Assembly: GCA_016124945.1 (NCBI GenBank)
Contig: WGMT01000041.1
Span: 62,001 to 126,000, forward strand
Source: a bacterium
GTDB lineage: Bacteria; Chloroflexota; Anaerolineae; Caldilineales; Caldilineaceae
DNA length: 64,000 nucleotides
Direction: 5' to 3'
Every line of letters starts with the position of its first letter. Within the stretch, counting starts at the first letter, position 1. Positions 1 to 11,854 of this stretch are shown piece after piece. Made by a program: the position numbers and the translations under genes. The notes beneath the pieces were generated by a model. The model was given only the letters and a program-made list of their open reading frames with translations, did no database searches and was not told where the DNA came from.

Positions 1-2
1 GC

Positions 3-62
3 GATTCGGACTACACCGTAGCGGCGCTATGTATTGCGCCCTTACCGGAGCGATCCGAGTAA
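3..62 (+). CDS. C-terminal end of an unidentified protein (partial)
   Basis: An open frame enters from the left edge and ends at a TAA at 60-62; it reads DSDYTVAALCIAPLPERSE. The amino-acid mix is ordinary protein, and the gene would be convergent with the histidine kinase that ends at 87. Only about 19 codons are visible, so neither family nor function can be named, and the frame could be open by chance. Confidence 0.35.
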   Translation, partial: DSDYTVAALCIAPLPERSE

Positions 63-86
63 GTCTTAACCATAAACACAACTTTT

Positions 87-2342
87 TTACAGAATCATGG
101 GAGGAGAATCTATGGCCTGGATATTTTCACTGGAGATTGGGAGTTCAAACGTAAATGTAGTGCCCTGGTGGCTGCTACGTACCCAGATACGTCCATCGTG
201 GGCCTCGATGATGCGACGAACGTTGGCCAAACCTAAACCAGTCCCGGCGTAGGTTTTGACGGTGCTATGTGCGCGATAGTAGCGTTCCCAAATGCGGTCG
301 AGTTCTGCTTCGGGGATGCCAATACCGGTGTCGCTGATGGAAATGATCACCTTGGCTTCGTTTTGATCGATCTGTACTGACACCTGGCCGCCAGGGCGGT
401 TATACTTTATGGCGTTGCTGAGCAAGTTGTCGAAGAGTTGCCCCAAGCGTCCGGCGTCGCCAAGGACAAAGGCCTGCTCGACGCTATGATCGATCTGAAT
501 CTCCAGCCCAGCCTGGCGCGCACTCATCACGGCGCTGCGCACGGCGTTGGTTGCCACAGCCACCAAGTCCACTGGTTCTTCTTTGAGTGGCTGCGACTCG
601 ATCTGTTTTAGCTTCAAGATATCACCAACCAGCCGGTTCACCGCCTCGGTTCGCTCTTGAATGACCTCCAGTGCTTCCCGTTGCTCATCATTAATATCGC
701 CCATAGCGCCTTCAATCATCAGATCTGTATAGCCGCGAATGAAGGTGAGCGGGGCTCGAAGATCATGGGTAATGTTCTGGATGAACTCATCGCGTTGTTG
801 GTCCATGCGGTAAAGCGTATCGTGGGCTTCCATGAGTTCCACTGCGCGTGCCCTGGCTTGGCTGAGTAATCGTGTTTTAAGCATCGCCGCCCCAGCCAAA
901 TCGGCAATCGTTCGGACCAAACGCCGAGTCATCGGGTCGGCAATGACCCGGTTGGCGACAATCACACCGATCACCTCGAGCCCTGACCTCAGCGGGATGT
1001 TGATTAACTCTTCAACAACCAGATCCGCGTGGGCATATTCTATCCGTTTGGCAATCTCTTCAGGATCGTTAACTTCTACCCATTCACCGTGGAGGATACT
1101 TTGCGCGAAGGTGCTATCGTGGCTGTAAAATGGCCGTGTGTTGAAGTAGGTACAGTAGGCATCAGAGAGGTTGTAGCCCACAGCTAGCCGCAATGTGTCC
1201 CCTAGCTCTTGGCGGAGGATCACTGCGCCCTGGAGTGTTGTGTAATCATCGCTATGGTTCAGCAGGGACATGACACGCTGTAGAATCAGTTGTAGCATGT
1301 CATCTAGCTCAATGGTGCGGTTTAATGCTTCGCTGATATCCGCCAGGATCGTCACTTCGTTTAGGCGTCGTTGTGTTTCTTCAATCAGCCGAAGGTTGCC
1401 TAACGCAGTGGCTGTCTGGTTACAGAGGAGAACAATGTTGCTGCGTACTTCCTGTGAAAATGCATCGGGCAGATAGCTCTTCAGCGTTAAGCAGCCGACC
1501 ATTTTGGTTTGCTGATGCGACAACAAAGGGACAAGCAGAACAGAGCGAACTTCACGAGGATCCGGCTGATGGCTGGGCCGCCACTCCTTGTTGCCGCGGA
1601 CATCGGCAAAATAGATTTCTTTGCGCTCATGACGCATTTGGGCCAGGTGAGGAATCGTACTGACATAAACCGTACGATGACGTGCTTCGGCTGGGTCGGT
1701 GTATCCTTCCACAGCGGCAAAATAACCGACATCGCCATTGTCCGGATCAAGCAACATGACTGAACCTGCATCGTAATCTGCAAACTGACTTACCGTAGAT
1801 AAGAGCGCTTCGGTTGCTTCAACAAGTGTTGTCATCTCCATCAAGTGGAATGAGAACTCAAGTTGAATTTCAGCAGACGGTCTGGGTAGGTGCTTCATGT
1901 GCAACAACTTTGCTTTCGCAATGGCAGTAGAAACTTGAGCGGCAACCTGCTCGCCTCTCTCCATCTCTTCTGGCGTTATAGCTCGCGGCTCGAAGTACCC
2001 CAACATGGCCCCGCCAATCCTCTGTTCGTTGATGGAAAGCGGCAAGTAGAGCGCTGCGTAAACAGGAAACGCATCTGCAATTTCCGGCGGCATAAAACCA
2101 GCATCCTGCGGCCTATCCACAACTGATATTGAATCTGGAAAGAGGGGTGAATTTGCCGGTGCTGCTGCCGTATACCACTTGAGATTCGCTGTTACAACAG
2201 AAAGTGCAATTGCCTGCCCAAACAAGAACAGTACGCAACCGTCTGCACCCGTTAGTGTACACAATAGACCGGCTTGTGATTCCATAACGCCCTTCAAACT
2301 GGCGGTGGGCATTGGATCGGTAACCACTTCGCTAAATAACAT
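87..2342 (-). CDS. Soluble GAF-domain sensor histidine kinase
   Basis: A 751-residue cytoplasmic sensor kinase expected to autophosphorylate on histidine and pass phosphate to a response regulator. No membrane segment is visible. Three GAF-like regions occupy about residues 15-140, 165-315 and 335-490. The HisKA H-box NITHDLRAPL places the phospho-acceptor at His526. The C-terminal ATPase shows the N box (LFDNLLSNAIKYN), the G1 box (DTGIGIP) and the G2 box (GTGLGLANVRRIIEAHDG). The stacked GAF domains suggest sensing of a small soluble ligand or redox state, but the ligand cannot be read from sequence. No response regulator lies beside it, so it is an orphan kinase. No good Shine-Dalgarno precedes the ATG at 2342; an in-frame ATG at 2312 is an alternative start. 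Confidence 0.92.
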   Translation of the reverse strand: MLFSEVVTDPMPTASLKGVMESQAGLLCTLTGADGCVLFLFGQAIALSVVTANLKWYTAAAPANSPLFPDSISVVDRPQDAGFMPPEIADAFPVYAALYLPLSINEQRIGGAMLGYFEPRAITPEEMERGEQVAAQVSTAIAKAKLLHMKHLPRPSAEIQLEFSFHLMEMTTLVEATEALLSTVSQFADYDAGSVMLLDPDNGDVGYFAAVEGYTDPAEARHRTVYVSTIPHLAQMRHERKEIYFADVRGNKEWRPSHQPDPREVRSVLLVPLLSHQQTKMVGCLTLKSYLPDAFSQEVRSNIVLLCNQTATALGNLRLIEETQRRLNEVTILADISEALNRTIELDDMLQLILQRVMSLLNHSDDYTTLQGAVILRQELGDTLRLAVGYNLSDAYCTYFNTRPFYSHDSTFAQSILHGEWVEVNDPEEIAKRIEYAHADLVVEELINIPLRSGLEVIGVIVANRVIADPMTRRLVRTIADLAGAAMLKTRLLSQARARAVELMEAHDTLYRMDQQRDEFIQNITHDLRAPLTFIRGYTDLMIEGAMGDINDEQREALEVIQERTEAVNRLVGDILKLKQIESQPLKEEPVDLVAVATNAVRSAVMSARQAGLEIQIDHSVEQAFVLGDAGRLGQLFDNLLSNAIKYNRPGGQVSVQIDQNEAKVIISISDTGIGIPEAELDRIWERYYRAHSTVKTYAGTGLGLANVRRIIEAHDGRIWVRSSHQGTTFTFELPISSENIQAIDSPPMIL

Positions 2343-2786
2343 AAGCGTTAAAGAACAGCTTTCTACCTACTTCGGCTCGTTTTCTAGTTTGCTATATAAG
2401 AACATCGTGCTGAACTAAGGAATTTAGCAGCGCTTTGTACAGATTATCATATCTGGGTGGCGTTGTGTAAGCCTACTGATTTTTGTCTCACTTTGCAAAC
2501 CAGCCTGTAACCAAAGATACACAGCGAACCTGCTACAGCATGAGTTTTCGTGTGTAGCTGCTCTTCCGCTCAAAAAACAGATGATCAATGAGCTTCGCCA
2601 ACGATTAAGAAATGTCAACGTTGCCAATTATAAATGAATCCTTTTTGTTCTGTATCGGTGTTGTTACGCAAAAAGCTGAATTGTTCCTTAATTTGTTATC
2701 GCAAAATTATATTGAACAGCAATGTTTTATGCACATCTCTCTTGTCTGATTGCTGCGAACTGTAGATAGTGTTTTGCACAACACAA
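2343..2786. other. Intergenic region upstream of the histidine kinase
   Basis: About 440 bases with clearly lower GC than the flanking genes. It must hold the promoter of the histidine kinase (minus strand) and the tail of the secA transcript. Short frames in it (for example 2424-2627, minus) have no ribosome binding site and a composition unlike protein. I see no RNA gene and no repeat. Confidence 0.5.
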
Positions 2787-2825
2787 AATACATCCCCAGG
2801 TTATGTTTATGCCTGGGGATGTATT
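2787..2825 (-). terminator. Hairpin terminator after secA
   Basis: A perfect 14-bp inverted repeat (2787-2800 with 2812-2825, arm AATACATCCCCAGG) encloses an 11-base loop, 35 bases past the secA stop. Read in the secA direction the hairpin is followed by a U-rich stretch (TTTGTGTTGTG), as expected for a rho-independent terminator. Confidence 0.75.
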
Positions 2826-2859
2826 GGGGAAATTACTTTTCGTAGCGTGAATCGTTCTA

Positions 2860-5811
<2,952 letters not shown>

Positions 5812-5829
5812 AGTGCCTTCTACTTTCAC

Positions 5830-6034
5830 TCACCTGTTGACGGGCAGCATTGAAGACGAGCAGCATTGAAACTGCAAAAATTCTGGTTGCGCGGCGGTGA
5901 GGACTTGTCTATGGAACACACGAGATGTCAACTACAATAAACCAAGAAAACTACAATAAACCAAGAATCACAACGACAACACTGGCCCAAAAGGCAGCGT
6001 GGTGTTAGTCTAGCCTAGATATTCTACCATGAGA
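5830..6034. other. Gap between BON gene and secA with 19-bp tandem repeat
   Basis: This is the secA upstream region. It contains a perfect tandem 19-mer at 5930-5948 and 5949-5967 (AACTACAATAAACCAAGAA). On the minus strand a perfect TTGACA (plus-strand 5926-5931) sits at the edge of the repeat, but the matching -10 position (5903-5908) is poor, so the secA promoter is only suggested. Confidence 0.45.
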
Positions 6035-6304
6035 TCAGATGCGGTCAATTTGTGGCACTTTCGCGTCCTGCCGCACGTGTAGCCGCTGTGCCACCGGACG
6101 CGATCCAGCCGCCCGTCGCGCAATGCGAATGGCCAGTTGCAATAGCCCATCGTCTAGCACCCACCCATCGAGCACAATGCCCTCTCGGCAGGCGTGGATG
6201 TGGATCTGCACGATGGCGCCGCCCAACAAAGGATGGCGCGCCATTGCATCGCGCACACGCCATGCAGTCGCTTGATCGCTTGTGGACGAAGAAACGCGGA
6301 TCAT
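6035..6304 (-). CDS. Small BON-domain-like protein
   Basis: An 89-residue protein whose pattern matches a single BON domain (OsmY-type): a first helix (WRVRDAMARHPLL), a strand, then the GWVLDDG turn and a helix (LQLAIRIARRAAG) leading to a final strand. BON domains bind phospholipids or other ligands; here there is no signal peptide, so it is probably cytoplasmic. The start is supported by GGAAGG six bases before the ATG at 6304. It is transcribed divergently from the LysM gene and lies upstream of secA on the same strand, 223 bases away. The family call rests on pattern only. Confidence 0.65.
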   Translation of the reverse strand: MIRVSSSTSDQATAWRVRDAMARHPLLGGAIVQIHIHACREGIVLDGWVLDDGLLQLAIRIARRAAGSRPVAQRLHVRQDAKVPQIDRI

Positions 6305-6406
6305 GGGGTACCTTCCCTCAAAACAAAATCAATCAAGTGCTTGCAACACCATACCATAGGAGTGTGTGCTGCTCGTTAACCTTCCATTAGTAAAGTGTTA
6401 GCCGTT

Positions 6407-6435
6407 CTGACAAGCAAATTCTTCTATGCTACAAT
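6407..6435 (+). promoter_or_regulatory. Sigma70-type promoter for the LysM gene
   Basis: CTGACA (6407-6412), a 17-base spacer and TACAAT (6430-6435), with an extended -10 TGC directly before it. The start codon follows 45 bases later at 6481. The TGC-TA-A-T form recurs at 17213-17221 and 31236-31244. Confidence 0.6.
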
Positions 6436-6480
6436 TCGGGCAATCTTTTGCCATACCCTGGGCCTCCCTGGAAAGAAGTT

Positions 6481-7245
6481 ATGGACAGACGTTCACTGCT
6501 CTTTGTGATCCTGCTTAACAGCCTCATCAGCCTTGTCATCGCCATTGTGGTGGTGTGGGCTGCCGAGCTGCGCCGCCCTGATTTAGAGGAATTGGCGGCT
6601 CGGTATACCCCGCCTCCGCCTGTTGTGCTGATTGCCACGCCCACGGTTGATGCGGCGGCGCCCGTCCCCGTTAGCACTGTTGCGACGAATGCGCCCACCC
6701 AGTCCGATCCGTCTCCTGCGGCGCAGCCTACTTCCTCTGATCCGCAAGTGTATGTGGTGCAAGCAGGGGACAGCCTTTTCGGCATCGCAATACGCTACAA
6801 CCTCACCGTCGAGCAGTTGATGGACGCCAACGATCTCGACAACCCTGATTTTGTCTTCTCGGGCCAACGTTTGGTGATCCCCCAACCTGGGCAGACGACG
6901 CCGGGCGCGTCTACGGCGGCGACGCCGTCCGCCGCCGTTGTGACGCTTACGGTTCAGGTGGAACAGGCCGGCAATTTCGCCGAAGAAAACGTGCTCATCG
7001 TCAACGACAGCAACAATGCCGTGAATCTACAGGGCTGGACATTGGGCAAGGTGAATGGCCCCGTTTATGCTTTCACCGATTTACCGCTCTTTCCTGGCGG
7101 CAGTGTACGGTTGCACAGTGAAGCCGGCCAAGATGACAGCCTGAACCTCTACTGGTCGCAAAGTGCTCCAGTCTGGGAAAGCGGTGCCGTCGTGCGTCTC
7201 TTCAACCAGGATGGGCGTGAGGTTGTCATGTACACAGTGCCCTAA
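6481..7245 (+). CDS. Membrane-anchored LysM / lamin-tail-domain protein
   Basis: A 254-residue surface protein. Residues 7-27 form one hydrophobic segment (signal anchor). A Pro/Ala/Thr-rich linker (about 43-88) follows, then a LysM domain (91-135, YVVQAGDSLFGIAIRYN to GQRLVIP), which usually binds peptidoglycan or chitin-like glycans. Residues 154-254 resemble a lamin-tail domain (NLQGWTLGK, PGGSVRLHS, GAVVRLFNQDGREV), found on many extracellular bacterial proteins. The ATG at 6481 is preferred over an upstream in-frame start because GGAAAG precedes it. It probably anchors to the cell wall; no enzymatic motif is visible. No terminator separates it from the ATP-grasp gene, so co-transcription is possible. 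Confidence 0.85.
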   Translation: MDRRSLLFVILLNSLISLVIAIVVVWAAELRRPDLEELAARYTPPPPVVLIATPTVDAAAPVPVSTVATNAPTQSDPSPAAQPTSSDPQVYVVQAGDSLFGIAIRYNLTVEQLMDANDLDNPDFVFSGQRLVIPQPGQTTPGASTAATPSAAVVTLTVQVEQAGNFAEENVLIVNDSNNAVNLQGWTLGKVNGPVYAFTDLPLFPGGSVRLHSEAGQDDSLNLYWSQSAPVWESGAVVRLFNQDGREVVMYTVP

Positions 7246-7289
7246 CAACATTAATCAATAGAAGATCCAATCTCTCTGGAGTGGAACCT

Positions 7290-8177
7290 ATGAAAAAAGT
7301 CGGCATTATGGTTGGGCGTGAACGAAGTTTCCCGCGGGCGTTTATCGAGAAGGTGAATGGACGCAATGCCGGCGTACAGGCTGAATGGCTCAAGGTGGGC
7401 GACGTAAAGCTCGATGTGCCCAACCCCTACGCCGTGATTGTGGACCGTATCAGCCACGAGGTGCCCTTTTACCAACTTTACCTCAAGCACGCGCAGATGC
7501 AGGGCGTTTACGTCATTAACAACCCCTACGCCCGCATCGTCGAGGACAAGTTCACTGCCAACGAAATCGCCCGGCGTGCCGGTGTGGCTATCCCCAAATC
7601 CATCATCCTGCCCAACAAAGAATACATCGCTGACATCACCGCCGACAGCCTCAGCAACCTGGTTCATCCCCTGAATTGGGAAGGCATCGCCGATTACATC
7701 GGTTTACCCGCGGTGCTCAAGCCCGCTGTGGGCGGTGGCTGGAAGTCGGTGAGCATCGTCCACTCGATCAACGAAATGATCGCCGCCTACGACGCTTCCG
7801 GCCAGCTTTCGCTCATTGTGCAGGAGTTTATCAACTGGGATCGTTACCTGCGTTGCATCTGTATTGGCCGCAACAAGGTATTGCCCATTGCCTGGGATCC
7901 CAACCGTCCTTTCCACGAGCGCTACCGGGCGGATCCGAACTACCTTTCCGCTGAATTGGGTGCCCGCGTCGTTGAAGACGCGCTCAAACTGTGCAACGGC
8001 CTCGGCCACGACATGAACACCGTCGAATTCGCCATCCGCGACGGCGTCCCCTTCGCCATCGACTTCACCAACAGCGCCCCCGACTTCGACATTGTGAGCC
8101 TGGGCGAGTGGCATTTTAACTGGGTGTTGGACGCGATGGCGGATCTGGTGATTGAGAAAGCAATGAATAACAGATAA
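7290..8177 (+). CDS. ATP-grasp enzyme (RimK-like fold)
   Basis: A 295-residue ATP-grasp ligase-type protein; such enzymes form amide or similar bonds through an acyl-phosphate. The central ATP-binding lobe shows a lysine strand and glycine loop (VLKPAVGGGWKSV) and the hinge strand (LIVQEFI). The C-terminal metal site is NTVEFAIRDGVPFAIDFTNSAP, with acidic and Asn residues placed as in the family. GGAG lies eight bases before the ATG at 7290; an in-frame GTG at 7281 is unlikely. It sits 27 bases before a second, differently built ATP-grasp gene. The pair may act in sequence or as one complex. The substrate is unknown. Confidence 0.8.
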   Translation: MKKVGIMVGRERSFPRAFIEKVNGRNAGVQAEWLKVGDVKLDVPNPYAVIVDRISHEVPFYQLYLKHAQMQGVYVINNPYARIVEDKFTANEIARRAGVAIPKSIILPNKEYIADITADSLSNLVHPLNWEGIADYIGLPAVLKPAVGGGWKSVSIVHSINEMIAAYDASGQLSLIVQEFINWDRYLRCICIGRNKVLPIAWDPNRPFHERYRADPNYLSAELGARVVEDALKLCNGLGHDMNTVEFAIRDGVPFAIDFTNSAPDFDIVSLGEWHFNWVLDAMADLVIEKAMNNR

Positions 8178-8204
8178 TGAGTAACGTTGAAATAAACGAG
8201 ATCT

Positions 8205-9608
8205 ATGCACCCCACCAACTCCCTCATCGAAGAGTATAACGCCCTACTGCGCAACTGTGATGTGGCCGCGCTCTGGGATCGGTTCCAGGCGCGCATGCGT
8301 GAGAATTTATTAGCCTTTGGCGACCGTCCTGTGTGCAATGTGTTGCGTCCGCATTTTTTGCACCCCGCCGAATATGACCAGATCGCCACGGCCACGGCGA
8401 CGGTGGTGGGCGCCGTCCACAAGATCTACGCCGCCATGCGCGCCGGTGACATTGACCTGACACGCACACTGGCGCTCTCTCCTGCCGAAGCGGCGCTGAC
8501 CCAACTGCCCGACGTCGCCGGTCGCCCCGACATCTCGGCGCGCATGGACGCATTCTGGTTACACGGCAACAGTGTAGGCGCGGGCGATCTCTACTTCCTC
8601 GAATACAACGCAGACAGCCCTGGCGGCCTGAGCTACGGCGACGTGCTCGCCGATCTTTTCTTGGAATTGGAGCCGATGCGCCGTTTGCAAGAACGTTATC
8701 GCATGGATGCATACCCCGTGCGGCGACAAGTCTACCGCACATTGCTCGACACCTACCGCGACTGGTGTGCAACGACGGGCAAAACGCCGGTGGATCGACC
8801 ATCCATCGCCATTGTGGATTGGCGCACCGTGCGCACCCGCAACGAGTTTCTGCTCTCACAGGCCGTCTTCGAGGAAGCGGGCAGCGCCGTCCGCATCGGC
8901 GACCCCGGTGATCTCGTCCTCCGCGACGGGCGGCTCTGGCTGGATGATTTCGCCATCGACATTGTCTACAAGCGGGTGGTGGTGAATGAGCTGATCAAGT
9001 GCTATCCCAACCCAGCCGAGTTGATGGCGCATCCCCTGGTGCAAGCTGTGGCGCAGAACGCCGTCTGCATCGCCAACCACTTCAATTGCCAAATACTGTA
9101 TAATAAGGCGATCTTTGCGTTGATCAGCGACGAAGAGCACGCCCACCGCTTTGATCGCGACGAAGAAGCCGCCATCCGTCGCCACATCCCGTGGACACGA
9201 TTGGTGGCAGATCGACGCACACGTTACGGCGAAGACGAGGTGAATCTCGTCGATTTCATGCGCAGCCACAAAGACGATCTCGTGCTCAAGCCGGTGCGCG
9301 AGTACGGTGGCACGGGGATTGTCCTCGGTTGGGAAGTGGACGACGAAACATGGCTGGCCGGGATCGAACAAGCATTGGCACAGCCCAGCGTTGTCCAAAA
9401 ACGAGTGCCGATCCCACAAGCGTCCTTTCCGGTGTGGCGCGATGACGGGCTACACTTCGTGCCCCGTCTCATGGACATTGATCCCTATGTCTGGCGGGGT
9501 GCACAGGTTGCCCACGCTGGTGTGCGCCTTGGCACCAGCAGCCTCCTCAACGTCAGCGCTGGGGGCGGCTCGGCGGCGCCGCTCTTTATTGTAGAGAAAA
9601 GAGAGTAA
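8205..9608 (+). CDS. Circularly permuted ATP-grasp protein
   Basis: A 467-residue protein with the order of ATP-grasp elements shifted, as in circularly permuted families (glutathionylspermidine-synthetase-like / DUF404-DUF407 type). The metal and phosphate region YFLEYNADSPGG comes early (about residue 130), while the lysine strand and glycine loop DLVLKPVREYGGTGIVLG comes late (about 355-372), followed by the hinge VVQKRVPI. The end DIDPYVWRG...VRLGTSSLLN also fits that family. Amide-bond formation with ATP is expected, with an unknown substrate. It is directly downstream of the RimK-like gene, and its stop overlaps the region of the next start (9610). Confidence 0.75.
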   Translation: MHPTNSLIEEYNALLRNCDVAALWDRFQARMRENLLAFGDRPVCNVLRPHFLHPAEYDQIATATATVVGAVHKIYAAMRAGDIDLTRTLALSPAEAALTQLPDVAGRPDISARMDAFWLHGNSVGAGDLYFLEYNADSPGGLSYGDVLADLFLELEPMRRLQERYRMDAYPVRRQVYRTLLDTYRDWCATTGKTPVDRPSIAIVDWRTVRTRNEFLLSQAVFEEAGSAVRIGDPGDLVLRDGRLWLDDFAIDIVYKRVVVNELIKCYPNPAELMAHPLVQAVAQNAVCIANHFNCQILYNKAIFALISDEEHAHRFDRDEEAAIRRHIPWTRLVADRRTRYGEDEVNLVDFMRSHKDDLVLKPVREYGGTGIVLGWEVDDETWLAGIEQALAQPSVVQKRVPIPQASFPVWRDDGLHFVPRLMDIDPYVWRGAQVAHAGVRLGTSSLLNVSAGGGSAAPLFIVEKRE

Positions 9609-9609
9609 T

Positions 9610-10266
9610 ATGGCAGACGAACAACCCAAACAAGACAACAGCGGCGCCGGCGGCGACACACAGAAGACGGGCAAACGTCGTTACTTCCGCCGCCGCCGTA
9701 CCAAAGGCAAGAAGCCGGAACAGCAACGTCCTGCCCAGCAGGGGGCCAACGAGGCCGCGCCTGCGCCCGCCAAGAGCGAAAAACGCAAGGGCGCGCCCCA
9801 ATCCGATCGTCAAGGTGGCGGCAACACTGGTAGTACCGGCAACACTGGCAACAAGAAACGCCGCTCACGTCGCCGACGCACCTCGCGCCGGTCCGGTCAA
9901 CAGCCCGAGGTGACACAGCGGATCCAGGAGCCGGAGACGCCATACGAAGAGCCGCTTTCGGTCTACGTGTACACCCATGTCTTGCGTCCTGACTACCGCG
10001 ACAGCATGTCCGACTATCGGCCCGAAATGTCCTACTTCTCTGGGGAAAGCCACCAAGAATCGGCTGTGCCTGCCGTCGTCCTCACCCGCGACATTCTGGA
10101 GCAGTTGGATCACTTCTTCGCCGTCCAGGAACAGGGTGGTGAGGCCCCCCGACGCATCGAGTACAACGAAGCCGATTGGGCCGACGACGATGACGACTGG
10201 GATGAATCTGAGGATGAATCTGAGGATGAATCTGAGGAAAAATCTGAGGAAAAATCTTCTGATTAG
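9610..10266 (+). CDS. Low-complexity protein with basic head and acidic tail
   Basis: A 218-residue protein of unknown function, starting one base after the ATP-grasp stop and so probably translated with it. Residues 1-100 are dominated by Arg/Lys/Gln/Gly clusters (KRRYFRRRRTKGKK, KKRRSRRRRTSRRSG), consistent with nucleic-acid or polyanion binding. A central segment (about 110-190) has more ordinary composition (VYVYTHVLRPDYRD, LTRDILEQLDHFFAVQ). The last 30 residues are Asp/Glu/Ser-rich and encoded by 12-bp repeats. No catalytic motif is visible. Confidence 0.7.
   Translation: MADEQPKQDNSGAGGDTQKTGKRRYFRRRRTKGKKPEQQRPAQQGANEAAPAPAKSEKRKGAPQSDRQGGGNTGSTGNTGNKKRRSRRRRTSRRSGQQPEVTQRIQEPETPYEEPLSVYVYTHVLRPDYRDSMSDYRPEMSYFSGESHQESAVPAVVLTRDILEQLDHFFAVQEQGGEAPRRIEYNEADWADDDDDWDESEDESEDESEEKSEEKSSD
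10201..10260 (+). repeat. In-frame 12-bp coding repeat
   Basis: Five tandem 12-base units: three of GATGAATCTGAG, then AAA replacing GAT in the last two. They encode the acidic Asp/Glu/Ser tail of the preceding protein. The unit is a multiple of three, so copy-number change keeps the frame. Confidence 0.8.
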
Positions 10267-10274
10267 AGAAAGAG

Positions 10275-10368
10275 TAGAACGCGGATGAAGCGGATTGGGC
10301 GGATTAGGGCGGATTTTCTCTTGAAATTCGCTTTGATCTGCTCAATCCGCCCAATCCGCGTTCTATCT
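10275..10368. repeat. STRR-like inverted repeat (GCGGATTGG family)
   Basis: Left arm from 10275 (TAGAACGCGGAT...) and right arm to 10365 (...ATCCGCGTTCTA) are reverse complements apart from one repeat unit. The arms are built from about 9-base units of the form GCGGATTGG/GCGGATTAG. The element lies between the low-complexity gene and asnS. The same phrase recurs at 18959-19055 and, degenerate, near 24700-24720. Confidence 0.75.
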
Positions 10369-10439
10369 CAAATCCGTGTCCACAAACAATTCTGCATCCG
10401 GTCCATCCGGATTCACACATAAATCAGAAGGAGCATACG

Positions 10440-11783
10440 GTGGCCCCGATTGTATCGATTCGCAAACTCGCCGATCATGTGGGCGAAGAGGTGACGCTTG
10501 AAGGCTGGGTCTATGCCAAAACAGGCAAAGGACGGCTCCAATTCATCCAGGTGCGCGATGGATCGGGCATCTGCCAGGCGGTTGTCTTCAAACAGAATGT
10601 GAGCGAAGAGGACTTTGAAGCCGCCAAGACGTTGACCCAGGAGAGCAGCCTGCGTATCACCGGCACCGTACGCCAGGACGAACGCGCACCTGGGACGCCG
10701 GGCGGCTATGAACTGGATGCCAACGGCCTTGAAATCGTGCAGGTGGCCGATGCCTACCCGATTTCGCCCAAAGAACACGGCGTCGAATTCCTGATGAACA
10801 ACCGCCATTTATGGATCCGATCCTCGCGGCAGTGGGCGATCCTGCGTGTGCGCGCCACAATCGTGCAGGCGATCCGCGAATGGCTCGACGGTCATGGCTT
10901 CCTCAACGTAGACACGCCCATCCTCACACCGTCCGCCGCCGAGGGGACGAGCACGCTCTTTAAGATCGACTTTCACGGCGAGCCGGCCTACCTGGCGCAG
11001 ACGGGTCAGCTTTACAACGAAGCCAACATCTTCGCCTTCGGCAAGGTCTACTGCTTCGGCCCCACCTTCCGCGCCGAAAAGAGCAAGACACGTCGCCATC
11101 TCCAGGAATTTTGGATGGTGGAGCCGGAGATTGCTTTCTGCGATCTGGCGCAACTGATGGAGATCGAAGAATCGTTCGTCAGCCACATCGTGCAGAGCTG
11201 CCTCACCAAAAATGCCGAGGAATTGACTATCCTGGAGCGCGACATCACCCACCTGCAACGGGTGTCGCCCCCCTTCCCCCGCATTCACTACGACGAAGCA
11301 GTGCGCATGATCAACGAAGCCGCCGCAGCCGGTGTGCTCGTCCCCGGCTACGAGGACGTTGTCCCTGCTATCGAGTGGGGCGACGACTTCGGCAGCCCAC
11401 ACGAGACGTATCTGGCCGCCCAGTTCGACAAGCCTGTCTTCGTGCACCACTACCCCACACAGGTCAAGGCGTTCTACATGGAGCCGGAACCGGATCGCCC
11501 CGAAGTCTGCCGCAGCGTAGATCTGCTGGCGCCGGAAGGCTACGGCGAAATCACCGGCGGTAGCGAACGCATGAGCGATCCCGAAAAACTAATCGCGGCC
11601 ATCGAACACCACAAACTGCCCATGGACGCCTACGAGTGGTACGTCGACCTGCGCAAGTATGGCTCCGCCGTCCACAGTGGCTTTGGTCTCGGCCTCGAAC
11701 GCACCGTCGCCTGGGTTTGTGGCCTGGATCATGTGCGTGAGACGGCGGCTTTCCCACGTACTTTACAGTATCTGCGCCCTTAG
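10440..11783 (+). CDS. asnS: Asparaginyl-tRNA synthetase
   Basis: A class IIb aminoacyl-tRNA synthetase that charges tRNA-Asn, 447 residues. The N-terminal OB-fold anticodon-binding domain (about 1-110, EVTLEGWVYAKTGKGRLQFI) precedes the catalytic core. Motif 2 is TFRAEKSKTRRHLQEFWMVE, where the HLQEFWM form is typical of AsnRS rather than AspRS; motif 3 is GFGLGLERTVAWV. The start is GTG at 10440 with AGGAG seven bases upstream. The reading frame begins just after an STRR-like repeat; no promoter was recognised between them. Confidence 0.95.
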   Translation: MAPIVSIRKLADHVGEEVTLEGWVYAKTGKGRLQFIQVRDGSGICQAVVFKQNVSEEDFEAAKTLTQESSLRITGTVRQDERAPGTPGGYELDANGLEIVQVADAYPISPKEHGVEFLMNNRHLWIRSSRQWAILRVRATIVQAIREWLDGHGFLNVDTPILTPSAAEGTSTLFKIDFHGEPAYLAQTGQLYNEANIFAFGKVYCFGPTFRAEKSKTRRHLQEFWMVEPEIAFCDLAQLMEIEESFVSHIVQSCLTKNAEELTILERDITHLQRVSPPFPRIHYDEAVRMINEAAAAGVLVPGYEDVVPAIEWGDDFGSPHETYLAAQFDKPVFVHHYPTQVKAFYMEPEPDRPEVCRSVDLLAPEGYGEITGGSERMSDPEKLIAAIEHHKLPMDAYEWYVDLRKYGSAVHSGFGLGLERTVAWVCGLDHVRETAAFPRTLQYLRP

Positions 11784-11794
11784 AAAGAAAAGGT

Positions 11795-11839
11795 GATGAT
11801 GGGATGATGGGCCTTATCGAGAACCATCATCCCGTCATC
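11795..11839. repeat. Short inverted repeat (GATGATGG family)
   Basis: GATGATGGGATGATGG at 11795-11810 pairs with 11824-11839 (15 of 16 positions), loop 13 bases. It lies just after asnS and overlaps the longest possible 5' end of the next frame, which argues for the later start of that gene. Confidence 0.65.
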
Positions 11840-11854
11840 TTTCTGCCCTTTATC

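Noticed and set aside
2424..2627. 67-residue frame on the minus strand in the gap between the histidine kinase and secA
   Set aside because: No ribosome binding site, Cys/Arg-rich non-protein-like composition, and it lies in the AT-rich leader region.
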